Source of the DNA: Pustulibacterium marinum
GTDB lineage: Bacteria; Bacteroidota; Bacteroidia; Flavobacteriales; Flavobacteriaceae
Length of the DNA: 41,740 bases
Assembly: GCF_900116665.1 (NCBI RefSeq)
Contig: NZ_FPBK01000022.1
Span: 1-41,740, forward strand
Reading direction: 5' to 3'
Under the pieces are notes generated by a model, which saw only the letters and a program-made list of their open reading frames with translations, was not told the origin of the DNA and did no database searches. Of this stretch, positions 34,686 through 41,740 are shown one piece after another. Each line of letters begins with the position of its first letter. The first letter of the stretch is position 1. The position numbers were made by a program, and so were the translations under genes.

Positions 34686-35657
34686 TTATGAAATGTAAAC
34701 TTCTAACAATTCTACAGCATCATCAGAAATAGTGATTTGCTTAGAATCTGCCGGAAGTAAAACGGTTTCTCCTTTTTTAATATCGATAGCTCCTGCTGGA
34801 GTTGTAATCGTAGCAGCTCCTTTTGTACACATGAAAATGGTAAAAGAATCGCGCTCTGTTACATCTATCTTAGTTTCTTTGGTAATGTTCCAATAATTGG
34901 TTGTGAAATACGGGCAATCTACCATCTCGCCACAAACGTTCTCTTCGTTTTTGTATTCCACTTTGAAATCATCTTTCTTTTCATACGTAATCGCATCTAG
35001 CGCAAGTTCGGTATGTAATTCACGAAGATTTCCTTCTTTATCCTTTCTGTTGAAATCGTAAACTCTGTAAGTAATATCAGAAGTCTGTTGAATTTCTGCT
35101 AACATAATTCCTGCTCCAATAGCATGAATAGTTCCCGTATTTATAAAAAATGTATCGCCTTCTTTAACGGCTTCATAATTCATTAAATCAGTAACCGTAT
35201 TATTATCTAAATGCTCTTGATATTCAGCTTTGCTTACATCTTTGTTGAAGCCAACAATCAATTCAGATCCTGGATCGGCTTGCATAATGTACCACATTTC
35301 AGTTTTTCCAAACGAGTTGTGACGCTCTTTTGCCAATTCATCATTTGGATGCACTTGAATAGAAAGATCTTGTTTAGCATCGATGAATTTGATCAAAATA
35401 GGGAAATCAGTTCCGAAACGCTCGTACACTTTTTCGCCCAACAAAGCTCCTTTAGCTTCATTGATAATTTCTTGTAAAGAAGTATCGGCAAGTTCACCGT
35501 TGGCAACCACAGAAATATCTCCTGGAACAGCAGATAATTCCCAACTTTCTCCTGTAATATCAGAAGTGATTGGTTTTTCTAAAACGGTGTTCAATTTGGT
35601 TCCACCCCACAAACGTTCTTTTAAAATTGGTTGGAATTTGAATGGATACAGATTCAT
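34686..35657 (-). CDS. manA: mannose-6-phosphate isomerase, class I
   Basis: 323 aa. Interconverts fructose 6-phosphate and mannose 6-phosphate. Cupin fold with the zinc sites of the family: LSIQVHPNDELA, KTEMWYIM and NTGTIHAIGAG; the N terminus KFQPILKERLWGGTKL is typical. It sits in a minus-strand operon, 21 nt after queD. Confidence 0.93.
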   Translation of the reverse strand: MNLYPFKFQPILKERLWGGTKLNTVLEKPITSDITGESWELSAVPGDISVVANGELADTSLQEIINEAKGALLGEKVYERFGTDFPILIKFIDAKQDLSIQVHPNDELAKERHNSFGKTEMWYIMQADPGSELIVGFNKDVSKAEYQEHLDNNTVTDLMNYEAVKEGDTFFINTGTIHAIGAGIMLAEIQQTSDITYRVYDFNRKDKEGNLRELHTELALDAITYEKKDDFKVEYKNEENVCGEMVDCPYFTTNYWNITKETKIDVTERDSFTIFMCTKGAATITTPAGAIDIKKGETVLLPADSKQITISDDAVELLEVYIS

Positions 35658-35678
35658 AGTATTTTTGGTTACAGTTAA

Positions 35679-36086
35679 TTAAACAGGGTATGTTACAAAA
35701 TTTCTAGGTGTTTCGTAAAGTGTTACCTGCAAGTCTAAAGTTTCTTTTATATGAGGACGTAATTTATGAAAAATTACCTTAGCTATATTCTCAGCTGTCG
35801 GAATTATTTCTTTGAATTCAGGTACATCTAAATTCAAGTTTTTGTGATCTAATGCTTCTTCAACATGTTCACCGATCAAACTTTTCAAGATTCCTAAATC
35901 CATGACAAATCCAGATTCCTGATCTATTTCACCAATAACATGCACTACCAATTCATAGTTGTGACCATGGTAATTTGGGTAGTTACATTTCCCGTAAATT
36001 TCTTTGTTTTTTTCAGCAGACCAATTAGGATTGTGCAAACGATGTGCCGCATTGAAATGAGCTTTTCTACTTACTCTAGCTCTCAT
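35679..36086 (-). CDS. queD: 6-carboxytetrahydropterin synthase / 6-pyruvoyl-tetrahydropterin synthase family
   Basis: 135 aa. Zinc ligands H15 (FNAAHRL), H40 and H42 (YHGHNY), and catalytic C34 (YGKCNYP). The end reads TLYETPRNFVTYP. QueD makes 6-carboxytetrahydropterin for queuosine; the family also includes pterin enzymes, so the exact product is inferred. Its start overlaps the idi stop by 11 nt. Confidence 0.88.
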   Translation of the reverse strand: MRARVSRKAHFNAAHRLHNPNWSAEKNKEIYGKCNYPNYHGHNYELVVHVIGEIDQESGFVMDLGILKSLIGEHVEEALDHKNLNLDVPEFKEIIPTAENIAKVIFHKLRPHIKETLDLQVTLYETPRNFVTYPV

Positions 36087-36612
36087 GAGTCATGGTATTT
36101 GGCAGATGATGATAGAATTTTTCAAAAATGATCTTAAACCATTCTGTATAATCAGCAGGATTTTTAGCAATATCTAGTTTGATATCATTTAGAGACATCC
36201 ATTTCCACTCTGCAACTTCATCTGGATTGATATTGGGCGCTTCATTACTATAACCAACCATGACATGATCAAACTCATGCTCGGTCAAGCCGTTATCAAA
36301 CGGAGCTTTGTAAATGAAAGAAAATAATTCGGTAAGCTCGGCAGTACAGCCCATTTCTTCCATCATGCGTCTTTTTCCGGCTTCAATATTGGTTTCACCT
36401 TCACGTTGATGACTGCAACACGTATTGGTCCATAATCCCGGAGAATGGTATTTATGTAAAGCTCTTCGCTGCAACATGGTTTCTCCTTTATCATTCATGA
36501 TAAAAACTGAAAAAGCTCTGTGCAACAATCCTTTTTCATGGGTTTCCATTTTTGGCATCAACCCAATAGGCTCGTCCTTTTCGTTTACTAAGATCAATCT
36601 TTCTTCTGCCAT
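36076..36612 (-). CDS. idi: isopentenyl-diphosphate delta-isomerase, type 1
   Basis: 178 aa. Interconverts IPP and DMAPP in isoprenoid synthesis. Nudix-type fold with the active-site cysteine in NTCCSHQREGE (C65/C66), metal ligands H25 and H31, and the Nudix-like helix EAGKRRMMEEMGCTAEL. The glutamate region is NGLTEHEFDHVMVG. First gene of the idi-queD-manA operon. Confidence 0.93.
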   Translation of the reverse strand: MAEERLILVNEKDEPIGLMPKMETHEKGLLHRAFSVFIMNDKGETMLQRRALHKYHSPGLWTNTCCSHQREGETNIEAGKRRMMEEMGCTAELTELFSFIYKAPFDNGLTEHEFDHVMVGYSNEAPNINPDEVAEWKWMSLNDIKLDIAKNPADYTEWFKIIFEKFYHHLPNTMTHES

Positions 36613-36690
36613 TCTTCTTTTTTCAAATTAAGCAAATCTACAAAATTCAAGGCTGTATTTCCTAACTATTCTGCGGATTAAGCGTGTTGC

Positions 36691-36724
36691 TTGTTAGTTA
36701 AGTTATCAAATAATTCTATTTTTG
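36691..36724 (+). promoter_or_regulatory. prfC promoter
   Basis: TATTTTTG (36717-36724) is a perfect -7 box. A TTG at 36691-36693 lies 23 nt upstream. The start codon is at 36742. Confidence 0.55.
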
Positions 36725-36741
36725 CACTTTAAATTAAAAGC

Positions 36742-38331
36742 ATGTCGTTAAGCAAAGAAATTTCGAAGAGAAGAACGTTTGGAATCATATCGCACCCCGA
36801 TGCAGGTAAAACCACATTAACTGAAAAATTATTGTTATTTGGTGGTGCGATTCAAGAAGCAGGAGCTGTAAAGAGTAATAAGATTAAAAAAGGCGCTACG
36901 AGTGACTTTATGGAAATTGAGCGCCAACGTGGAATTTCGGTAGCTACTTCGGTACTTGCTTTTAACTACAAGGAGAAAAAAATCAATATTCTAGATACGC
37001 CTGGTCACAAAGACTTTGCTGAAGATACATTTAGAACATTAACCGCTGTAGATAGTGTTATTGTAGTTATTGACGTTGCAAAAGGGGTTGAGGAACAAAC
37101 TGAAAAATTGGTAGAAGTTTGTAGAATGCGAAACATTCCGATGATTGTTTTCATCAACAAACTAGACCGTGAAGGTAAAGATGCTTTTGATTTATTGGAT
37201 GAAGTAGAGCAAAAGCTAGGATTATCGGTAACTCCGTTGAGTTTCCCGATTGGAATGGGATATGATTTTAAAGGAATCTATAACATTTGGGAAAAGAACA
37301 TCAACTTGTTTAGCGGCGACAGTAGAAAGAATATTGAAGAAACTATTGCTTTTGACGACATCAGCAATCCTGAACTTGATAAAATTATTGGAGAAAAACA
37401 TGCAGCTGATCTTCGTGAGAATTTAGAATTGGTGTATGAAGTATATCCAGATTTTGAACGTGAAGCCTATTTAAAAGGTGAACAACAACCCGTTTTCTTC
37501 GGCTCGGCTCTGAATAACTTTGGGGTTCGTGAATTGTTAGATTGTTTTATTGATTTAGCACCTTCACCAAGACCAAAACAAGGCGATGTTCGTTTGGTAG
37601 ATCCTTATGAAGAAACGTTCACCGGATTTGTATTTAAAATTCACGCAAACATGGATCCGAAACACCGTGACCGTTTGGCTTTTATTAAAATTGTTTCAGG
37701 AACTTTTGAGCGTAACAAACCGTATTTACATGTTAGAAATAACAAAAAACTAAAGTTTAGTAGTCCAAATGCTTTCTTTGCTGAGAAAAAAGAGATCGTA
37801 GATATTTCTTTTGCCGGTGATATTGTTGGTTTGCACGATACCGGAAACTTTAAAATTGGTGATACACTTACCGAAGGTGAAGAAATTAGATTCAAAGGAA
37901 TTCCTAGTTTCTCTCCGGAACATTTCCGTTACATCAACAACGCCGATCCTATGAAAGCAAAACAGCTTAACAAAGGAATTGACCAGTTAATGGATGAAGG
38001 AGTTGCACAGTTATTTACATTAGAATTAAACGGAAGAAAAATCATTGGTACCGTTGGAGCACTTCAATACGAAGTAATTCAATATCGTTTAGAACACGAA
38101 TACGGAGCCAAATGTACCTATGAAAACTTCCCTGTTTACAAAGCGTGTTGGGTAGAAGCTGAAGATCCTAAAAATGAAGAATACCAAGAGTTTTTAAGAG
38201 TAAAACAAAAATTCCTAGCGAAAGACAAAAAAGGTCAGCTAGTATTTTTAGCAGATTCAGCATTCTCTATAGACATGGCCAAATCTAAATATCCGAGTGT
38301 TAAATTGCATTACGTTTCGGAATTTAAATAA
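36742..38331 (+). CDS. prfC: peptide chain release factor 3
   Basis: 529 aa. GTPase that recycles RF1/RF2 from the ribosome. G1 SHPDAGKTTLTEKLL (18-31), switch II and G3 ILDTPGHKDFAEDT, G4 INKLDREG; then the RF3-specific domains II and III (GFVFKIHANMDPKHRDRLAF). The length is normal. A single gene with its own promoter and terminator. Confidence 0.96.
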   Translation: MSLSKEISKRRTFGIISHPDAGKTTLTEKLLLFGGAIQEAGAVKSNKIKKGATSDFMEIERQRGISVATSVLAFNYKEKKINILDTPGHKDFAEDTFRTLTAVDSVIVVIDVAKGVEEQTEKLVEVCRMRNIPMIVFINKLDREGKDAFDLLDEVEQKLGLSVTPLSFPIGMGYDFKGIYNIWEKNINLFSGDSRKNIEETIAFDDISNPELDKIIGEKHAADLRENLELVYEVYPDFEREAYLKGEQQPVFFGSALNNFGVRELLDCFIDLAPSPRPKQGDVRLVDPYEETFTGFVFKIHANMDPKHRDRLAFIKIVSGTFERNKPYLHVRNNKKLKFSSPNAFFAEKKEIVDISFAGDIVGLHDTGNFKIGDTLTEGEEIRFKGIPSFSPEHFRYINNADPMKAKQLNKGIDQLMDEGVAQLFTLELNGRKIIGTVGALQYEVIQYRLEHEYGAKCTYENFPVYKACWVEAEDPKNEEYQEFLRVKQKFLAKDKKGQLVFLADSAFSIDMAKSKYPSVKLHYVSEFK

Positions 38332-38357
38332 TTCAAAAACATAAAATCATCCATATA

Positions 38358-38388
38358 AAAAGCTTACTCTTTTGAGTAAGCTTTTTTT
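38358..38388 (+). terminator. prfC terminator
   Basis: The stem AAAAGCTTACTC/GAGTAAGCTTTT has loop TTTT and is followed by T residues. Confidence 0.9.
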
Positions 38389-38466
38389 GTATCAAAATCT
38401 AACGTCTACTTATAATAAAGTTTTACTACTTTAGAGTTATCAAACACAACTAACCAACTTTACTGC

Positions 38467-39444
38467 ATGTCTCATAACAACTTTTACATTTCCGTCATCA
38501 TTCCGGTATATAATGAAGAGGAAAACATACCATTGTTAACCGAGAAAATTAACCTAGCACTTACTGGAGTTTCATACCAAATAATTTATGTTGACGATTT
38601 TTCCACCGATAAAACGCGGGAAACCATCAAAAACCTTCAAGACGATCATGTTCACCTTATTGAACTTAAAAAAAATTATGGGCAAAGTTTAGCATTAGCG
38701 GCGGGTATTGAATATGCTTCTGGAGATTTCATAGTAACTATGGACGGTGATTTACAAAATGACCCGGATGATATTTTAAAAATGGTAGATACTGCAGAGA
38801 GTGAAGATTGGGATGTAGTTACAGGGTTTAGAGAAAATAGGAAAGATCATTTTTTTAAAACAATTCCGTCTAAAATTGCAAATTTCATCATCAGAAAAGC
38901 AACCAATTTAAATTTAAAAGATCAAGGTTGCGCTATAAAAGTTTTCACAAATGAAACAGCAAAAGAATTACGCTTATATGGAGAAATGCATAGATTCATC
39001 AACTTAATTGCTTTTTTGAATGGAGCCAGAATCAAAGAGGTTAGCGTAAATCATTATCCCAGAAAATTTGGCCAATCAAAATATGGTCTAGAACGTACAT
39101 TTAAGGTTGTAAATGATCTACTCCTCATTATTTTTAAAAGAAAACATTTGCAAAAACCCATGTATCTTTTTGGAAACATTGGTCTTATATTCTTTTCGAT
39201 TGGAATACTCATTAATAGTTATTTATTAATAGTGAAATTTTTAGGAAATGATATTGGTGATCGTCCATTGTTACTCTTAGGAATTTTATTAACCATCGTT
39301 GGCATTCAATTTTTCACTATGGGTATTTTGGCAGATTTACTAATGCGAACCTATTTTGAATCACAAAATAAAAAGCCATATAAAGTGAGAAAAGTTCATA
39401 CTTATAATTCTTTAAAAGGAAATCAAAACATAAAATCAGCTTAA
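38467..39444 (+). CDS. family 2 glycosyltransferase with two C-terminal membrane helices
   Basis: 325 aa. GT2 fold: SVIIPVYNEEENIPLLTEKI, IIYVDDFSTDKT, and the DxD region TMDGDLQNDPDD. The C-terminal helices at about 233-256 and 270-297 give the DPM1/GtrB/ArnC-like layout, in which a sugar is moved onto polyprenyl phosphate. It precedes an ArnT-like transferase that would use such a lipid-linked sugar. The sugar is unknown. Confidence 0.88.
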   Translation: MSHNNFYISVIIPVYNEEENIPLLTEKINLALTGVSYQIIYVDDFSTDKTRETIKNLQDDHVHLIELKKNYGQSLALAAGIEYASGDFIVTMDGDLQNDPDDILKMVDTAESEDWDVVTGFRENRKDHFFKTIPSKIANFIIRKATNLNLKDQGCAIKVFTNETAKELRLYGEMHRFINLIAFLNGARIKEVSVNHYPRKFGQSKYGLERTFKVVNDLLLIIFKRKHLQKPMYLFGNIGLIFFSIGILINSYLLIVKFLGNDIGDRPLLLLGILLTIVGIQFFTMGILADLLMRTYFESQNKKPYKVRKVHTYNSLKGNQNIKSA

Positions 39445-39475
39445 TGAAAATTTCTACTCAATTCGGGAATCAAAT

Positions 39476-41152
39476 ATGAAAATTAACCTAACAACAACTA
39501 CCAGTTTTTATATTTTATATTTTTTAATTGCTATTGTATATACTGCGGGACTTTTTATTCCGGTAATGGAAAGTGATAGTGCTCAGCATGCTACAATGGC
39601 AATGAGAATGGTATTAAACAACGATTTTATTCATCTGTATAAAGGTGTAGATCCGTATTTAGATAAACCACACATGCATTTTTGGCTTGCGGCGATTTCC
39701 ATGAAAATATTTGGAATCAATCATGTAGCCTATCGAATTCCAGCTCTGTTATTTACACTATTAGGAGCGTATTCATGCTATCGATTGTTTAATGATTTAT
39801 ACAAAAACAAAAGCTTTTCTCATGCTGCAGCTGCTATATTCTTAACCTCACAAACCATTATATTGGCAAACCATGATGTAAGAACAGATGCGGTTCTTAC
39901 AGGTGCCGTCATTTTTTCTATTTGGCAATTGAATAGCTATTTACAAAGACAAAGTTATAAATCAATAATTCTAGGTGCATTAGGATCTGCCATAGCATTT
40001 TCAACCAAAGGACATCTGGGAATTTTTGTGATAGGATTGTCTATTCTTTGCCAAATCATTTACACAAAAAATTACAAACCATTAATTTCACTAAAAACAT
40101 TAGTAGGTCTAGGCTTTTTTGTCTTAGGCATTACGCCCGTTCTGTATGCATTTTATATCCAATTTGACTTACATCCCGAAATTATGATTAACGAAACCAA
40201 TAATCATTCAGGATTAAAATTCATCCTTTGGGATCATAGTTTTAATAGAATGGCTGCCAAAGATTTTCAGAAAAGCAATGACAACTTCTTTTTCTTTCAT
40301 AGCCTTCTATGGGTATTCTTTCCTTGGTCAATTGCATATTATATAGGAACTTTTGAAACTATCCAAAAAATTGTAAAACGAAAAAAACTAATAGAAATAC
40401 TATCCATTGGAGGAAGTTTCATTACTTTAGTTCTTATAAGTTTTTCTAAATCTAAATTACCTCACTATTTAAATTCTCTAATTCCACTAATGAGTATTTT
40501 TGTAGCAGGATATTTTCTTTCCTTAAAGCAATTAAATAAAACCAAAACCATCAACTTCTTCTTAGGTCTATCTTACTTTATTGCAGTAATATCTTGCTTA
40601 GCTATTATTGGACTCTACTTAATAAGATTTAACACTACTATATCTGTAACCACCATAACTGGAACACTTATTTTAGTAGGTCTTTCAATTATTTTGATCA
40701 GCCAAACGACCACAAAATCTTCTAAACTAATTATAACTTCCTGTGTAGCTACCATTCTGCTCAATTTTAATCTTAACACCTATTTTTATCCAAATTTATT
40801 AAAGTATCAAAGTGGTGAATCAATTGCAAACTACATACATAATAACACAAATCTAAATCACTTACCAATACATCAATTTAATAATGAATATAAGTGGTCT
40901 CTAGATTTCTATTTGCAAAAAAATATTGATGTAATTCAGTTAGAAAACTCTAAATTTCCTATTACACCATTTCTTTCCGTTACCAATAATTACGAAGAAT
41001 TAAAACCCAAACTAAATATGCTAGGCTTTAAAAGTGAAATAATTCAAACGTTTAAAGATTACAAAGTAAGTAGATTATCTTTGAAATTTTTAAATTCAAA
41101 TAAAAGGGATTCTCAACTAGAAAAAAGCTTTTTGATTAAGGTGTATAAATAA
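39476..41152 (+). CDS. ArnT/PMT-like family glycosyltransferase, multi-spanning
   Basis: 558 aa with about 10-12 membrane helices. The first loop has the acidic motif MESDSAQHATMAMRM, then KPHMHFWLAAISMKIFGINH, as in the GT39/GT83 enzymes that take a sugar from polyprenyl phosphate and transfer it to lipid or protein. A soluble C-terminal part (about 450-558) is rich in asparagine. It is 31 nt after the GT2 gene; together they probably modify a cell-envelope molecule. Confidence 0.85.
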   Translation: MKINLTTTTSFYILYFLIAIVYTAGLFIPVMESDSAQHATMAMRMVLNNDFIHLYKGVDPYLDKPHMHFWLAAISMKIFGINHVAYRIPALLFTLLGAYSCYRLFNDLYKNKSFSHAAAAIFLTSQTIILANHDVRTDAVLTGAVIFSIWQLNSYLQRQSYKSIILGALGSAIAFSTKGHLGIFVIGLSILCQIIYTKNYKPLISLKTLVGLGFFVLGITPVLYAFYIQFDLHPEIMINETNNHSGLKFILWDHSFNRMAAKDFQKSNDNFFFFHSLLWVFFPWSIAYYIGTFETIQKIVKRKKLIEILSIGGSFITLVLISFSKSKLPHYLNSLIPLMSIFVAGYFLSLKQLNKTKTINFFLGLSYFIAVISCLAIIGLYLIRFNTTISVTTITGTLILVGLSIILISQTTTKSSKLIITSCVATILLNFNLNTYFYPNLLKYQSGESIANYIHNNTNLNHLPIHQFNNEYKWSLDFYLQKNIDVIQLENSKFPITPFLSVTNNYEELKPKLNMLGFKSEIIQTFKDYKVSRLSLKFLNSNKRDSQLEKSFLIKVYK

Positions 41153-41232
41153 TACGAAAGTCTTTCTAATCAAAACAGCCACAACAAAACAATAAAAACA
41201 AGTATTATTTATTGAACAAGAAATAATACCTA

Positions 41233-41319
41233 CTATCTACACAATTCAATTCTGTTTGCACCCTTTCGCTGAGCTCTTATGGCTTGTTGTAAGGTTTCTA
41301 CACAGGCTTCTTTGATCAT
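41233..41319 (-). pseudogene. cutC: remnant of the copper homeostasis gene cutC
   Basis: On the minus strand from ATG at 41319 the frame reads 28 codons, including MIKEACVETLQQAIRAQRKG and ANRIELC, then stops. This matches the N terminus of CutC (LEICVDSVESAL...GADRIELC in relatives). Only the first tenth of the ~240-residue gene survives. Confidence 0.6.
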
Positions 41320-41388
41320 AAAGTGTACCACTTAATTATTATATAGGTAAGATAAAAAAACATATTATTTCATAAAGTATCTAAACAA

Positions 41389-41426
41389 AAAAACTCCTCA
41401 GACTAAATAATAGACTGAGGAGTTTT
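41389..41426 (-). terminator. rRNA operon terminator
   Basis: The stem AAAACTCCTCAG/CTGAGGAGTTTT lies just after the 5S 3' end on the minus strand. Confidence 0.8.
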
Positions 41427-41430
41427 AAAA

Positions 41431-41537
41431 AAGGCGGCGACATACTCTCCCACCGGATGGCAGTACCATCTGCGCTAATGGGCTTAACTACTCTGTTCGG
41501 AATGGTAAGAGGTGAGCCCCATTGCTATAACCACCTT
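41431..41537 (-). rRNA. rrf: 5S rRNA
   Basis: The minus strand carries the conserved 5S core (CATTCCGAACAGAGTAGTTA, then GGTACTGCC and GGTGGGAGAGTATGTCGCCG), with pairing 5' (AGGTGGTTATAGC) and 3' ends. Ends are set by eye to within a few bases. Confidence 0.93.
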
Positions 41538-41657
41538 AAATCTTTGGTTATTTACATAACTCTAATATTGTAACATACTGAGATAAAAAGATATTCTTCT
41601 ATATTGGATCCTTAAATTCTAAAGAGTGTGCTACCCCTTAAAAAAGGGGCAAGCGAT

Positions 41658-41740
41658 GTACATAAGCCTACGGGTAATTAGTACTACTCGGCTATGACAT
41701 TACTGCCTTTACACCTATAGCCTATCAACGTGGTCATCTC
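41658..41740 (-). rRNA. rrl: 23S rRNA, 3' end (cut by the window edge)
   Basis: The minus strand reads the 3' end of large-subunit rRNA (GAGTAGTACTAATTACCCGT, then AGGCTTATGTAC), which aligns with the E. coli 3' end (GGTACTAATGAACCGTGAGG). The rest lies right of the window. The 23S-5S spacer (41538-41657) has a CCCCTT/AAGGGG hairpin. Confidence 0.9.

Overview
The window is chromosomal DNA of a low-GC member of the Bacteroidota, most likely a (probably marine) Flavobacteriaceae. The clues are several promoters with the Bacteroidota -7 box TAnnTTTG, a glutamine synthetase pair (type III GlnN plus eukaryote-like type II), a BlaI/M56 pair with a TonB-plug-like tail, a TonB-dependent receptor with a CarboxypepD_reg-like domain, lipoproteins with acidic residues after the lipid cysteine, and a 6S RNA gene between zapA and rny.

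Layout. 1-362: possible end of a gene cut by the left edge, then hairpins and a shared terminator. 363-3365: a secreted Kelch protein (-) and L-serine ammonia-lyase (+). 3369-5707: an AraC-type regulator divergent from hxlB-hxlA, the two ribulose monophosphate (RuMP) enzymes that fix formaldehyde. 5866-6088: a hairpin-rich candidate ncRNA with a strong terminator. 6275-8146: a lipoprotein with a zinc-protease HExxH motif. 8147-15250: a complete type II-C CRISPR-Cas locus. cas9-cas1-cas2 run on the minus strand, a short array lies beyond cas2 and reads toward it, and a tracrRNA gene is divergent from cas9. A ~188-bp tandem repeat carrying CRISPR-repeat-like pieces flanks the array. 15250-16722: a mostly non-coding, repeat-rich stretch around one HU-like gene, including four CAAACGTTTG palindromes exactly 22 bp apart.

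16723-20124: divergent glutamine synthetases. 20270-21627: unrecognised small secreted proteins and a broken lipoprotein gene. 21720-26708: a Ca/Na exchanger, a BlaI repressor with an M56 sensor and three evenly spaced operators, a phytase-like lipoprotein and YbaK. 26760-29163: RNase Y, 6S RNA, ZapA and a coiled-coil protein. 29336-34162: an M23 peptidase, a TonB-dependent receptor and a CsgG-like secreted protein. 34274-36612: tRNA-Thr and a minus-strand operon idi-queD-manA plus a small protein. 36742-41152: release factor 3 and two membrane-lipid glycosyltransferases. 41233-41740: a cutC remnant, 5S rRNA and the 3' end of 23S rRNA, all on the minus strand.

The most interesting region is 8325-15250. 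The sequence supports a tracrRNA with a perfect -7 box, promoters inside the CRISPR repeats, a degenerate repeat at the 5' end of the array, a perfect 16-bp palindrome centred between the cas9 and tracrRNA promoters, and tandem units beside the array that may encode small RNAs. None of this could be tested by search or folding here.
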